From positions 494,997,501 to 495,061,500 of the forward strand of contig CM057451.1 in NCBI GenBank assembly GCA_016271365.2: a stretch of DNA of 64,000 bases, in the 5' to 3' direction. A program made the position numbers and the translations under genes. The DNA is from Neoceratodus forsteri (lineage: Eukaryota; Chordata; Ceratodontiformes; Ceratodontidae). The notes under the pieces were generated by a model. It was given only the letters and a program-made list of their open reading frames with translations. It did no database searches and was not told where the DNA came from. Of this stretch, positions 9,210-21,633 are shown piece after piece. The number at the start of each line of letters is the position of its first letter. The stretch's first letter is position 1.

Positions 9210-11092
9210 CTATTCTTCAGCTAACTGTTTGATCGCTGCCAGCCGCTTGATGATGTCTTCATCATCAAATTCTTGAGGTGGCGCAGTTGGTTTTATTCGT
9301 TCCACTGCATTTAATATTGTTTTTAACTGATCCAACAAATCCTGTGCACTATCACCCCCTCGTCCTGGTTTATCTCTTGCATCTTGCCTTTTTGGCCCCT
9401 GGCCCCTTCCCATTTGCCGAGGTCCTTGTCCTTCCTTACCTCCCCCCTTTGCCCAGCAATCACTTATTATATGCTCAGGCTTTTTACAATTAAAGCACAT
9501 TCTAGTTTCTTTTTGTGGTCCTTCATTTGTCCATGTCACGGCGGCAACTTCCGCCTTTCACTGTTTTTCATTAAGATAAGTCTCTAAGAGGGTGATTCGC
9601 TCCTCCTGAGTTGGAGCCACTTTTACAACTGTCCGTAGGGTGGGGTCTAAATCATAGGCCCTAATCCATAAGTCTCGTAAGGTAGTATCATCTTCTGAGG
9701 GGCAATCCTGCCCTCCGTACCTCTGATAGACCTTGAAAAGCCGAGGGATAAAGACCCGTGGTCCCTCTCCTGACTGTGGCTTTATTTGCAGTATTCTGTC
9801 CCAGTCAACTTCTTGCTTTGCAGATTCCCCTCTTGCTTTTCTGATAGCCTCGACTACTTCATTATAGTCTACCCATGAATTTATGTTTTGCATGGCCCCT
9901 TTGTGTGTCCCCTGGACCTCCTTGGGCATAGCTTCTGCTAGGGCAGGGGACAATTTAAACATAACCAACCTACATACATCTTGGGTGGTTAAGCGAAGGG
10001 TGGTTGTTAACTGCTTTAATTTCTGCCGCAATTGAGGTAGGTTGGTTTTGTGATCAATTGGACCTAGCATTTGGCCCAAATTGGTCATTTCCTCTATAGT
10101 CAGATACTTGACTATAGGGCTTTTATCTTCCTTTTTAATGGTTATTGGTGATTGCGGGGGCTCTCGTACCACCTTTCTTGTCTTTACCACTTTACCTCCC
10201 ACTGCCTTCCACTCTTCTCCATCCTTCTCCATTTCCTGTGTTTCCTCCCTTTCTACCCATTCCTCTTTTTAGCTCCTGGTGGGGGGGTAGGGCCCTTCTT
10301 CATCACTTTCTTTGCTCATAGCCTGACGTGCCTCATCATCCTCTCTCAAAGTATCTCTTACTTTTGCATACTTTTTATCATAGCTATCTTCTTGCTTTTT
10401 GTGTCTTTCTGCCTCTTCCTTGTTTCCCATTTTTTCAGCATATTCCCTTTTTAATCCATGTTTAGCACACTTGTTTTGCAGCTCTAAAGCATATTGTTCT
10501 TGCTGATACCTTGTGGCAGCAGACATAGGTCCGCCGGTGGCCATCATTCCCGATGTTTGCAGGTGCCGCCTAACCTTTACCACCTTCTTCTATATTATCT
10601 TAAAGCTTGAATCTTCTCCATTGCACCCTGTAGTTCTGTATACAGTTGCCTGGTTTCACTGGCCTGCTCTTGTGACTGTTGGTCTAGCTTAATCTGTAGA
10701 AGGGCATGATCCCTATTTAACAGACACAAATCCCTTTGTGCTTTTATTAGCTGTGTCCTAAAATTAATACACTGCTGCTCCAACTCTTTGTGTTGATCTA
10801 TTGGGATGCTATCTTTATACATCAATGTTAATTCTTCTAGTTGTTTAACATTTTGATCCCTTTCATCCCTCATCTGAGCTACTTCTTTATTCTGGTGACA
10901 CACAATAGTCTGATTATACTGCCACAGCCCTTGCAATGCATTTTCAAAGATATCCTTTTCATTTTTTACTCCCTCATTACGAAGGGACACTTGCTGAGTA
11001 AAATACAATTGTGCCTGTTGATCATCAGGCACTGGTTCGTATGCTTCCCCCTTTAGGTGTTTTCCTAGAAAATGACCTATTATTGTTTCCAT
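9210..11092 (-). pseudogene. gag: ERV1 gag remnant
   Basis: Four frames in order make up gag: 11092-10595, 10583-10269, 10232-9558 and 9539-9210. The start METIIGHFLG is chosen because the ERV2 copy has the same start in the same context. The first part is a Gln/Glu/Leu-rich coiled coil (matrix-like). The third frame is the capsid, with a major-homology-like stretch QSGEGPRVFIPRLF. The last frame has a zinc knuckle C-x2-C-x4-H-x4-C (CFNCKKPEHIISDC) followed by a Gly/Arg-rich tail. Three frameshifts disrupt it. It would have formed the virion core and packaged the genome. Confidence 0.85.
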
Positions 11093-11471
11093 ACTAATTT
11101 TTCTTATCTTTTTCTTGCCTGCCTAGCCTTTACAGCCGGGTGCACCCGTGCACTGGTGCCCTGGTCTGTCTAGCTATGTCTTATGGCTCCCTTGTGAGGT
11201 CCAGCCTGCAAGTCCCAGCACCTTCACTTACCTACTCTGCCCCTAGAGTTCCTACAGAGTTAAGCATTACTTTATATTTAAAACAATTTGAGAAGCATAC
11301 AAAGCATACATCACCTGATTGTCAAGTGGCTGTGACTGTCTGTGTGTACCCTCTTCTCTCGCCTAAAGCCAGCAGCACCACGTCTCCGAGCATCGTCACC
11401 TTCTTATTAGGGCTCGCAGACTAACCAACCAGTAGTTAGGCAGCCTCCTCAGCATGCAGCACCAGCAATCT

Positions 11472-11489
11472 GAGTCTTTAAGGCACCAA
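11472..11489 (-). promoter_or_regulatory. ERV1 primer-binding site
   Basis: Two bases after the LTR end the minus strand reads TGGTGCCTTAAAGACTCA. The same 18 bases follow the LTR of ERV2, so they are family-specific. The first seven match the usual tRNA-Phe start (TGGTGCC), but the rest does not match the tRNA primers I know. Confidence 0.6.
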
Positions 11490-11490
11490 T

Positions 11491-12205
11491 TGTAGCATTG
11501 GAAAAAATTACCATTAGTAAATTATCTATTACAAATACTTAGAAAGGAGACGAACGGAGATGAGGCTGAAGGCGGAAGAATTTAATGATTATAACAATAA
11601 TCACAGTGAGAGATTACAAGTGGTACATCCTTCATTCTTTATTCTTCAAACTAACAGTGTATTCTGGCTTGCTTATATAGTGGAAGACAGTATTATTAGT
11701 TTCTATGGTTGTCTATGATTGGTCCAAGACAAGTACAAACATCAACTTAAAAGGCAATTCTCTTTTTAGTATATGTATGAGCTAATTTCTGGTCAGCACA
11801 AATGTATTGATAGTGTAAATTATACTACTATATAAGGCTAGTAATAATTGTCATTACCAGTTACCAAGGTCTAGGAGGAAGAAATAGGTTTGCACTTAGG
11901 AATGTGCACACAGGCATTCTGGCCCATCCTAATAATAATAGTCAAAAGGGTAACTTGAACTCTATCCCTGTATTTCTATTTGTGCAGACACTTAAGACAC
12001 CTGTTTTCTATTACTCACATGATCAATACAAATATTAAAAGGCACTTTAATATTGCAACTTGCGGCTCAGTTAAACTTGTAGCTTTACAAGTTTTAATAT
12101 GATTCAATTATATAGGCCATTATTTGTTACACAAACACATTATGGTTTAGACCAAAATGAGGTTAGTCTGTAATATTGGGACAGATTTCTTTATCCCTTG
12201 TTACA
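11491..12205 (-). repeat. ERV1 5' LTR, 715 bp
   Basis: On the minus strand it begins TGTAACAAGGGATAAAG and ends CCAATGCTACA, so the ends are TG...CA. The ends were set by comparison with the two ERV2 LTRs, which share both. A TATATA-like block lies near 11680 and an AATAAA-type stretch near 11590 (minus strand). Confidence 0.9.
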
Positions 12206-12650
12206 GTGTACATAAAATACTCAGATATTATGCTCATTGCATGAAGGACTGCAGGAAGTCCTCACAGCTGTTTGCTTCCTTTGCCCCTGGCAAAAGGGCA
12301 TACCAGTTTCTAAACAGTGCCTGTCCAAATAGTTGGCCAACTGTATTACTGTTTGTTATGGGAAGTACAGTAAGGAACATCCTGTGGTTGTGCATGGTCC
12401 TTCAGCCAGATGCAAGGCCACCTTTGCTGCCTGTTTCAAGAACGTGTCAGCTGTAGAGTTTTGTACTGCTGCAACCTGGAGTACTTTCCACACTTGCACT
12501 AAACACTGTAGTCTGAACATTGCCTCTGGAGGAAGGGCAGGCTTTGGCATGGCTGTGCTCCAAGACCTCCTGTCTTTGGCCTATAGCCTCCAGCCACCTA
12601 GACTGGCTTTCTGTCAGTACTCCATGGGACTCATCCTAGAGGTGTGATCT
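12206..12650 (+). pseudogene. Possible DIRS-like tyrosine recombinase C-terminal fragment
   Basis: Two overlapping plus-strand frames run side by side (12157-12456 and 12333-12647). The second reads FCTAATWSTFHTCTKHCSL and then FGMAVLQ. This resembles, from memory, the end of recombinases in DIRS-type elements, where a motif like AATW...TF..HY.LD precedes the end; here the expected Tyr is Cys. Only about 100 residues are left. A 25-bp inverted repeat lies 70 bases downstream, where such elements carry terminal repeats. The assignment is tentative. Confidence 0.4.
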
Positions 12651-12718
12651 GATGAAAGAGATATCCCCAAAGAAGATGGAACAGTTATATAAGAACTTAC
12701 CGTAACAGTAGAACTTCA

Positions 12719-12804
12719 TGTGAACCCTAATGCTCACCCCATTCCATTAGTAAGTAAGCTAAGACAGGTACAGTATGATAATGGGGTGAACATTAGGGTT
12801 CACA
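12719..12804. repeat. Inverted repeat, 25-bp arms, 36-bp loop
   Basis: TGTGAACCCTAATGCTCACC (12719 on) pairs with 12780-12804; 24 of 25 arm positions match. It could be a terminal or internal repeat of a DIRS-like element, or a small hairpin MITE. Confidence 0.8.
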
Positions 12805-13329
12805 GCTCCAAGACACACCCCTCATGCCTGTTCCTGCATGTAGGGTGGGGGTGGAGTGTTAAAGCTGGGAACCCTAAGACCGCATTTCCCTACTTTTGTT
12901 ACTGGAACTCTAATAGTGCATTAACACATTTTTCTTTGTAGAGAATTTCCTTACTTTTTGATAATGTATAATCATAGGCTTATTTGCTTGTGGAGGGTCC
13001 TGCCCTCCCAACCGTTCATAATTTTTAAGACATTGTAATTGTGCTCTTATATCCCTTTGGGCCTTGCACTCCCATCACTCCATAATCCTCACCATATGTG
13101 GGTGTGTGTGGGAGTGTACGGCCCTCTGTCCCTGCACTGCCATGTATGCATAATGCCTGAGCTCCCATCACTTCATAATGGTATTCATATTTGCATGTCA
13201 GAGCGCACAGTGCCATCCATACATAATTTTTGAGACTCCCATTCATGCATCATTTTTTAAATAGTGTAGTGCTACCCTTCTTTGCCTGTGTGAGCACAGG
13301 ACCCTCTGGGGCCTGCTGTCTCATCCTGT
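12805..13329. other. No recognised feature
   Basis: I see no gene or clear repeat here. Short phrases such as CTCCCATCACTCCATAAT and CTCCCATCACTTCATAAT recur near 13070 and 13160, so it may be a worn tandem repeat. Confidence 0.5.
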
Positions 13330-13339
13330 AGTAATTAAT

Positions 13340-14440
13340 ATATTTTCGCGAAACCAGCAAGAGGCATGTCAGTGCGGCAAGCCCTTCGTACCCTGAAAAT
13401 TTTAGAACACAATTTTAAATCATTCCTTCACAGCAGAGTGACAAAGAAACAACTGTGTACACCTCCCATTACAATGTTATCCAATGGGAAATAAGGCAAA
13501 AGTTAACCCCGCAGAACTCCAGAGCCAAGTAATATGTTTTCACCAAACCAGCAAAAGATACACCTCTGGGGCAAGCCTTTTGCACCCTGAAAACTTCAGA
13601 CCAAAAGTCCCAACCATTTATTTACTGTGCAGTGACAAAGAAACGGCTGTCTTCAAAATTCTTTTTTGCATATTGCAACAAAGAATGCTTTTTTGTGATT
13701 CTTTTTTCATAATTTCATTATTTGCTGCAAAAGAAACTCTTTTATCACAAATTATGGAAAAAGATCCTGTTTCGCGACATTTGTTTTCTGCGGTTTAAGA
13801 AAAAGGATTTCCGCAGCAAAACAAAGCACATTTCTCAACAACCTATCAAAAAATAACATCAGAATCCGATTCTATGGGCCCCAATTAGGTAACCACAACT
13901 GTTGGTGTTTCCTACAGCCCTGTATTGTTTTAATAATTTTGTTGTAATCACTAAATGAAAACAAGATGGTGGCAGCTCGAAAAAGATTCTACATTTGTGG
14001 CAAAATATCCCGTGTTTGCGAAACAGGATTCCGCATTTGCGATCAAGAATCCTGTTTCGAGGCTCACATTTAACATTTAACTTTTCCCATAGGAAATAAT
14101 GGGAAACTTTAAAATGTAATAACTTTGGAAATGATTAATATTTTTTCACCAAACCTTCAAAAGGCACATCTGCGACCCAAGACTTATATACCCTAAACCT
14201 TTCAGACCAAAATTCCAAGCTGTTTTTGTGCAGCGGCATGATAAAGAATTTGACAAAAAGTGATAATTCACATGTTTTTTGACACCCTGTATCTCTGCAC
14301 CCACACAACCTACTGGAACGAAACTTGTCACATCAAGAGACTTTACATCCTTAATGGAGCATGCAGAATTTCATGTGAATCGCTTGATCAGTTGCAAAGT
14401 TATTATATTCCCAAATTTCAGTGTAACATAAAGGCAGAAT
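13340..14440. repeat. Three diverged direct repeats
   Basis: Blocks near 13345, 13540 and 14138 share the pattern 'ACCAGCAAnAGG...CAAGCC(T/C)TT...ACCCTGAAAA...TTCAGACCAAAA'. Spacings are unequal (about 195 and 600 bp). No coding signal. The stretch 13700-14060 has repeated TTCGCGA/TTTGCGA words. Confidence 0.55.
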
Positions 14441-14476
14441 GAACCCTAATATGGGGCGCAATTAAACCCCTATAAG

Positions 14477-14477
<1 letters not shown>

Positions 14478-14500
<23 letters not shown>
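14478..14500. repeat. (AT)n microsatellite
   Basis: About eleven AT units directly before a LINE fragment. Confidence 0.9.
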
Positions 14501-14507
<7 letters not shown>

Positions 14508-15448
14508 TCCATATAATTGAAAAATATGTCCATAGAAAAATCTTGAAACAATACATAGCATATATTGATTTTACCTTTGCTTTTGATTATATAAATAGAG
14601 GTATTCTACGGAAAAAACTTCTGGCCCTGGATATTCCATCTAACTTATTTTTTGCCAATTGTCCAATTATACACTAACAATAGGACATGTACTTGGTTTG
14701 ATATACAAGGTAACCTTTTTAAACAATTTTATTCTAATTAAGGGGGAACAGGGGTGCTTATAGCACCCATGCTATTCAATATATATGTAAATGAAATATT
14801 ACAAAAACTGAACAAGCTAATTTCCACTCTCCAAATATGAAAGGGACTGCCTATGCAGCCCTTGCATATGCAGGTGATATGATTTTGTTTTCATTATCCC
14901 AAGGAAGTATACAGCGAAAACTAAATCATTTCTGTCATCTCTGCATTACTCATGAGCTAATAATAAATGATAACAAATTGAAAATAATGGTATTTGGGAG
15001 TAGGAAACAATATATTTTTTATCTGAGCAATCAGAAACTAGAGACTGTAAAGAAATATTGTTATTTGGGAGTACCATTTACACAATGGAAAATGGTCTAG
15101 GCACATACAGATTCAAATAAAAAAAAAAGCAAAACAAAATATTCAGGCCATAAAAAATATTCAGTCATATATATTGGGGTAAGTCTTTTCATCACAGCTT
15201 TAAGAGTTTGTGAGGTTAAGACTAACCCCATTCTGCTGTTAGGGTCAGAGGTCTGGGGTACTCTTTGCTTCATTCCTATGGAAGTACCTTTCTTTTTGTT
15301 TTATTGTAATATTCTGAGAACTTGCGAATCGTATCCCAAGCAGATTGTAAAGCTGAGCTAGGCAGAGTTTCCATTAGCACCCTAGTCAAGACAAGAAAAG
15401 TTGGATATTGGCTACAGATTCAAAATTGTTTAAAATATCCTTGGCTCA
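14501..15448 (+). pseudogene. LINE fragment (RT), 5' part before the L1 insertion
   Basis: Broken frames hold RT landmarks: APMLFNIYVNEIL near 14770, then a changed YADD box (AYAGDMILFS) at about 14865-14890, and YLGVPFTQW near 15060. A distal part (LLLGSEVWG) lies near 15235. The family is none of the CR1 copies here. The sequence continues after the L1 insertion at 21634, where the same 14 bases resume. The Asp-to-Gly change in the catalytic box and many stops show it is dead. Confidence 0.7.
15435..15448. repeat. Target-site duplication of the L1, left copy
   Basis: ATATCCTTGGCTCA here and again at 21620-21633, exact over 14 bases. Confidence 0.95.
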
Positions 15449-15554
15449 GGGATCACATGATGCAGAGTGCTGAGTAGAAGCTCCTGCCTCCCAATCATTA
15501 AATCACCTTGTTCTGACGTCCTAACCTTTTATTCTCTCTTGTTTTTGAGATTCA

Positions 15555-16464
15555 ATGCTGTCTAATTGTTGTGGCACTCTGGTTTGGGCATATTTCGGGT
15601 GGATTGAGGCTTACATGAAAAAGGCCCCACAGAAACATGCCCCCCAGCTACTCCTGAGAAGGCCTCTAAGAAATCCAGGGCCATGGGTGGGCCTGGGCCT
15701 GATCCTCCGAGCCAAACTGGTGAACAGGAACCTTTAACGCTTTCCAGGTTCCTTGAGGAATTTAAACCCTTTCGTGAGGACATGAAGGATATGGCAACAG
15801 ATTTGAAATCTCTTTCCTGAAAGTTAGACAAAGCCTCGCAATCTGTGTCTGATAATACAGCTCGAATTGTTTCCATAGAGAAAAAGCTTGGAAGCCTCGA
15901 CCCTGACCTGGTCTTGATGCGGCAGAAATTATCTCGTTTTGAATCTAAGCTTGAGGATCTAAAGGGCTGGAGCCATAGAAATAACGTTGTGATTCTCTGG
16001 TTGCCGGAGGGAGAGGAAGGCCAATATGTTGTGGCATTTGTTCAGAAGCTGGTTGAGCGTGTGGCTAGCCCATCTCCCTTTGGTCCTGGCTATATTATAG
16101 AGCGAGCTCACAGGGCTTTACGGCCTAGACCTTCCCTGGGGGATCCCTCCGCCCCATTATCTGCCGGTTTTTGAACTATTTGGAGAGACAACACTTTCTA
16201 CAGAAAGTACGACCTTTGCAAGAGGTTCGCTGGGAAAATACGAGGCGGGGAATTTCACAAGATTTGCCTGCCTCGGTTCATCTGAAATGCAAAGCATTCC
16301 ATCCTATTGTTTCTAAGATAATCGCTGCAGGTTTGAAGTTCAAGATGGGCTACCCGGCCAGGCTACAGATCTCAATCAATGGATCCTGGATAAGCTACGA
16401 CAACCCTGAGGTGGCCCTGATGGGTCTTAAGTTCCTGTTGCCAGATCTTTTTAAGGAGTCTTGA
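15555..16464 (+). pseudogene. L1/Tx1 ORF1 (RNA-binding protein)
   Basis: Three frames in series: 15555-15737, 15845-16174 and 16171-16464. The first part is Pro/Lys-rich. The middle has a coiled coil (IVSIEKKLGSL, LSRFESKLEDL) followed by HRNNVVILWLPE, the start of the RRM seen in L1 ORF1 proteins. ERAHRAL and QVRPLQEVRW-like segments continue into the C-terminal domain. ORF1p binds the LINE RNA as a trimer and helps the RT. Frameshifts near 15740-15845 and at 16171 break it. Confidence 0.75.
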
Positions 16465-17642
16465 GTGGTTGTGTTGCAGTATGGAGAGATACAGGCAGTC
16501 GAGAATTTGAACTTTCGTTTTTCCTCTTGGGGAAGTCTATCTGGTGTGAAGACCTGGAGAAGTTTCCCCTGCTGATTTGGACTGGAGGGATCATCGTGGG
16601 CCATCCTGGTTGTCATTTTTCTCGGTTCAATTCACAGGGGGCCCATGCTGGTTTAAAGTAGTGGACACTTGGGGTTTGGGGCCTGTTTAAGGGGGGAATT
16701 ATGCACCAAGTCTTGGCAGTTTTCTATGTTGGAGACAGACAGACAGAGAGAGTGAACTTAGATTAGTTGTGAATCAGTTTTTCATTTTTCTCGACTGGAA
16801 TGGTACTAGGATGGTCCTGGTCTTTCTCTATTCCTGATTTCCACTTAGTTATGACAGGGAACCGGTCACTAGAGGGCATTCCAATCATAGGGGACTCGCA
16901 AGGTAGCAACCCTTAACGCAAGGAGGATTTAACAGTACCTTACCACTCGGTTTGAGCGCAGCACTTTTAATTTCACAGGGAGGGCCTATGCATTGGGTGG
17001 CGGGTTATTTGTGGGTAGAGGCACTTGTTATGTCTTCCCCTCCAGTGGTGTGATTACACTTTTTCTTTTCTCTATTCCTGCTCTCAATATGTGCTGCAGC
17101 TATCTCCCTCTTAAGGGGTTCCTGGTTTGGTTTGGGTTTTACTTGGGTCACCTTGCATGGCAAGCATGGCTCCTGCTTCCTTCTCAATTCTGTTCTGGTT
17201 ACCACGATCACTTGGGTGGTGCATGGATCTCATTGTGGCCCCTTTAAAATAAACTCCCTACAAGCTTATGTTCTGGTGGGATTGAGGTGAAAGCCCAGGA
17301 TCGTTCTCTCTCGTTTGGGGCATAATTAGCACTGTTTGGTTCCCAATATATCGATATCTGAGTATAATTTTTTTTGTATTAGGGACATTATCGGGAGGCG
17401 GGAGTAGAAGTAAAAGCACCAGTACTGTGCTGAACGTTGCTTGTGACAGTTTGGTGGGGGGAAGCGGGCGGGTTTTGCGGTATGGTTGGAGGTTGGGGGG
17501 ATAGCGGGGTTGAGTGGAGTTTATTCTTGGGGGGGTTAGGGAGGAGGGTGGGTTTTACTGCAGTAACCCTGAGGGTATGTTTACAGGGGATATACATTCT
17601 GTGTGCTGAGCGTAATTGTTTTAATCCAATTACTTTTTCTGG

Positions 17643-20600
17643 ATGGCTAATGAGATAACACTTGCGACTTGTAATGTTAAGGGGATCAGAAAGAAACATA
17701 AACAATATCAGGTTCTTTTACTCAGCTCTCAGATAACTTTTTTACAAGAAACCCATTTACTAGAAGTGGAAGCCTTGCAGTTAAGGAGGCAGCAGGTGGG
17801 ATCGATTTACAGTGCTCAGGGACCCACAAATAGCTGTGGGGTCATGCTCATGATTAACAGGGCTATTCCATTTGTTTCCACACAGATTATTAAAGATCCT
17901 GAGGGAAGATTTACCCTTGTTAAAGGTACCCTCTGGTCTGTTCCAATATTATTGGGCAGTATTTATGGCCCCGATCTGGACGACCCATGATTTTTTATGA
18001 GGCTTTTATCTATCATTCTTCCAATGCTTCCCATTAAGATTATTTTAGGGGGAGATTTCAATCAAGTGCTTGACCCTAATTCAGATAGATTGGGTAGAGG
18101 TCTGGGAGGGGTCACCCTGGGCAGAAGGCGTTCAATGATTTATTAGACCAATGTGGGCTCTGCGATGTCTGGCATGTTTTACACCCAGATTCTAGGGAGT
18201 TTACCTTCAGGTCTATGACATACGGCTCACAGTCCCGCATTGACTACTTACTCATTTCTCAGTGCCTATTGCCCGGGGTTAAGACCTCTTCAATTCAACC
18301 TGGTCTAGTCTCTGATCATTCATTAGTAGTATGTAACTTTGTACTGCTTAACTTACCTAATAGTGAAACCAGGTGGAAACTTAATGACCAACTCCTTAAG
18401 GATGTTAAATATTGTAAACTCATAAGGGAACAAATAGAATCCTTTTTCTCATTAAATCCATTAGATAGCGCAAAGACTGATATCTTGTGGGGGGCTTTTA
18501 AAGCCTTCATGAGAGGGATACTTATCAGTATAGCGGTTGGTAGGAAAAGGGCACTGGAGAAAGAACTAAAATCCTTATTAACCAAGATTAGATCCCTGGA
18601 AGTTAATTTCCCGACTAATCCCTTAGATAAGGATACACAAAAACTCCTAGAGTTGAAGGATAAATACTTGGAGCTACTTCAAGACAAAGCAGAACTAGCT
18701 ATTATTCATACCAGGGCTAGCTATACTGATCGGGGGAAAAGGCGGGACGCCTACTGGCACTGCGTATTAAACAACAGGAATCAGTGAGATTTATCCGTCC
18801 TATCAGGGCAATGGCAGATGGATCTTTTAAAGCATCTCCCACTGAGATAGCTCAAGAATTTGCCAAATTATTACACAAATTTGTATAGTGACATGGAGCA
18901 CCCCCCTTGCCCTGAAGACATAGAACATTACTTAAAAGATTCCCGTTTGCCTCATCTCCCTGGTCAGTGTACAGATGCTCTGGTTGTCCCTATCTCCCAG
19001 GAGGAAATTGCTAATGTTATTAGTGAACTACCAGCAGACAAGGTCCCAGGTCCGGATGGATTTTCCTCTCTATTTTATAAGGTCTTTCGATACCTTCTAT
19101 TACCAATACTTGGCCGTTTATTTCAGCATATTTTATCTGGGTCGGAAACAGATTCGCACCTCTATGAGGCCCTGATCGTCCTGCTCCCTAAACCCGACAA
19201 AGACCTCAAAATGGTTCAAACTTATAGGCCTATCTCTCTTTTAAATCAGGATATTAAAATTCTCTCTAAAATACTAGCTAATAGGCTAGCAGTAGTTCTC
19301 CCTGGGTTAATAGGTACAAATCAGGTAGGATTTATGAAAGGGCGCTCATCTTCCGATCATTTACGTACCTTGTCACGTCTTCTCGGCTACCAGGGACGCA
19401 GAGTTTCTTGCGGGCTTGGTCTCCCTGGATGCTGAGAAGGCATTCGACTGAGTGAACTGGAACTTCTTGTTCCGCGCTCTGGAGGCTTTCCACTTTCCCT
19501 CTCTGTTTATCTCCTGGATCGCCACACTTTATAAAAATCCCACGGCAAGAATCTCCACGAATGGGGCCTTCTTCCAACCCTTTTCGCTTCACTCAGGCAC
19601 GAGGCAAGGGTGCCCCCTTTCTCCTTTATTATTTAATTTATATTTGGAACCTCTTATTCAAAATATTCTTAATAATGTGTCTATACAAGGTGTGAGAATT
19701 GGGCAGCATGAAATTAAAGTCACTGCATATGCAGATGACTTGTTAATACATTTGTCACATCCGGTATCCTCAGTTCCGGCCTTGCTAAGGGAAATTGCAA
19801 GGTTTAGTGAATTGTCCAATTATAAATTGAATGCCAGTAAGTCACTATTTTTTCCATTAAACCATAAAGTCTTCAAAAGTGACATCAGTCCTTTTGGTTT
19901 ATGCTGGACTTGTAGGTCATTTAAATATCTGGGTATTAAACTTTCCTGTATCCCTCTAGCATGGTTTAAGGAGAATCTGGATTCTCTATTGCAAGCAATT
20001 ACTCACGACCTTGAGAGGTGGTCTAAACTTCCTATTTCTCTATGGGCCCAGATCAATATAATTAAGATGAACATATTTCCTAGGATCTTCTACCCATTGT
20101 CCCTTCTCAACACCTTTATTCCTTTACTCTGGTTTAAAAAGACACACAGTGTCTTCACTAGATTTATCTGGGCTGATAGGTATTCTCATTTGGCATATCA
20201 CAAGTTGGCTGCCCCAAAGCTGGAGGGGGGTTTGCGAATTCCCCATCTGGCCTTATATTATTGGGCTAGTCACCTTGCGAAATGTTTGAGATGGGTATCT
20301 CCTGGCCCAGAAGAAGAAGCGTAGCTGGTCTGGCTCAAAATAGAACTGGATGCAATTAAGGACAAAAACTTTGACCCGCTTGCATTATTTTTCCTCAGGT
20401 TATCCCAAGTAAGTGTGTATGAAGAGTGTCCCATAATAAGGACCTCTCTAAAGGTCTATTCTCAAATGTGTTCCTTTTTGCAGTATTCCCCTCATCTGGA
20501 CCTGGCCCAGTCTATCTGGAATTCTTCATCATTCACTATTAACAAGATTCAGATTTCTTGTCATTGGTTGCCTCAACTAGGAGGGGGGAAGCTCCTGACT

Positions 20601-21410
20601 CTTACTGATGGGAGAGGGGCATTGGTTATCAGTCAAAGAGATGATTAAGAAATTTCTCATCCTGGCTTCTTCCTATTTTAAAGCCCTGCAAGTGAAACAC
20701 TTACTTGTAATTACCCTGGGCAGTACTCCCCTATCCCAGGCTATCTCTTCTCTGAAACCCGAAGTTTCCCCACTTTCTGGTTTCTCTGGTGCAATCTTTA
20801 AACTATACCAGGTCTTGTTTCACAAAAAGTTTGGGGGTCCATTTGGGCCATCAAGATTTTGGAGTAGTTTTCTCCCTCATCTTCAGTTGGATTGGCACTC
20901 TCTGGAATTCATGTCATAAATTTATTTTAAGATAGAGTCACTGCAATACAACGTATTGCACAACCTATACTATACTCCGCTAAATTGCACAGGTGGGGTT
21001 ACCTAAACTCTAACATGTGTAATAAATGTTTACAGTAAGAGGGTACACTTTTTCACATGCTTTGGTCCTGTCCAAAAATTTCCCCCTTATGGGTTTCAAT
21101 TCAAACTTCCTTAGATCCCCTGTTGGGCCTCCATGAATATTTCACTCCCGAGATTTGCTTGTTGGGGGACCTGTCTTCTATCAGAGTTAGGGTGCGTAAG
21201 TTTCACATTTCCATGGTTGCCCTATCAGCTAAGAAGATAATTCTTCATCATTGGAAAGACAGGTTCTCCCCTTCGCTCCAGGAATGGGTAAGAGAAGTTC
21301 TATCCAACCTGCATACAGAAAAAGCGATTGCTAGTCTTCATAATAGGCTGACAGTTTATACCAGAATTTGGGATCCCCTCCACTCATTAATCTCTCTGAT
21401 TCTAAGCTAA
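17643..21410 (+). pseudogene. L1/Tx1 ORF2 (endonuclease and reverse transcriptase)
   Basis: Starts with MANEITLATCNVKGIRKK, the endonuclease beginning. LQETHL (catalytic Glu), GGDFNQVLD, SRIDYLLIS and SDHSLV follow across a frameshifted stretch to 18320. RT begins near 19000: DKVPGPDGFSS, TYRPISLLN, GTRQGCPLSPLLFN (19590-19640) and the catalytic AYADD (19728-19742). The distal end has a zinc knuckle, CNKC followed by HMLWSCP, at 21018-21073. Frame breaks occur near 17990, 18787, 19436 and 20324. It would nick DNA and reverse-transcribe its RNA in place. Confidence 0.88.
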
Positions 21411-21633
21411 ACCCATCCTAGGTTCCATGTTCCTGTATGCCTTTTGGCTAGGTGCTCGGCATCCACTGGTATAAGGCTGGGTTACTGCAGTATGGGGAGG
21501 TTAGGGGGGGTTGGCAGTCTCCTTTTCACAATGTATCGGTGAACCTTTGTCATTTTTACTTAATGCTGCCTTTTATGGTGGAAAATGTATCAACAAACTT
21601 TAAATTAAAAAAAATATATATATCCTTGGCTCA

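Larger units (their letters stand above)
4500..12205 (-). mobile_element. ERV1: class-I-like endogenous retrovirus, 3'-truncated
   Basis: The minus strand order is LTR - PBS - gag - pro/pol - env. The 5' LTR is complete. Env stops about 70 residues past its cleavage site, and no 3' LTR follows before the window start. The related ERV2 shows what should follow: a membrane-spanning end, a polypurine tract and the LTR, none of which occurs at 1-4500. ERV1 therefore lost its 3' end, or was interrupted by the 1-4.5 kb segment. The RT core, the GPY-like integrase end and the overlap of pol with env fit a gamma/epsilon-like retrovirus. Many frameshifts show it is old. Confidence 0.9.
15449..21619 (+). 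mobile_element. Nearly full-length L1/Tx1-type LINE, 6.17 kb
   Basis: Bounded by a perfect 14-bp duplication. It starts GGGATCACATGATGCAGAG, has ORF1 (15555-16464), an 1.18-kb spacer, ORF2 (17643-21410), a short 3' UTR and an A-rich end. Both ORFs are broken by a handful of frameshifts. The insertion split an older LINE. The length and two-ORF layout fit L1/Tx1 elements of amphibians, fish and reptiles. Confidence 0.92.
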
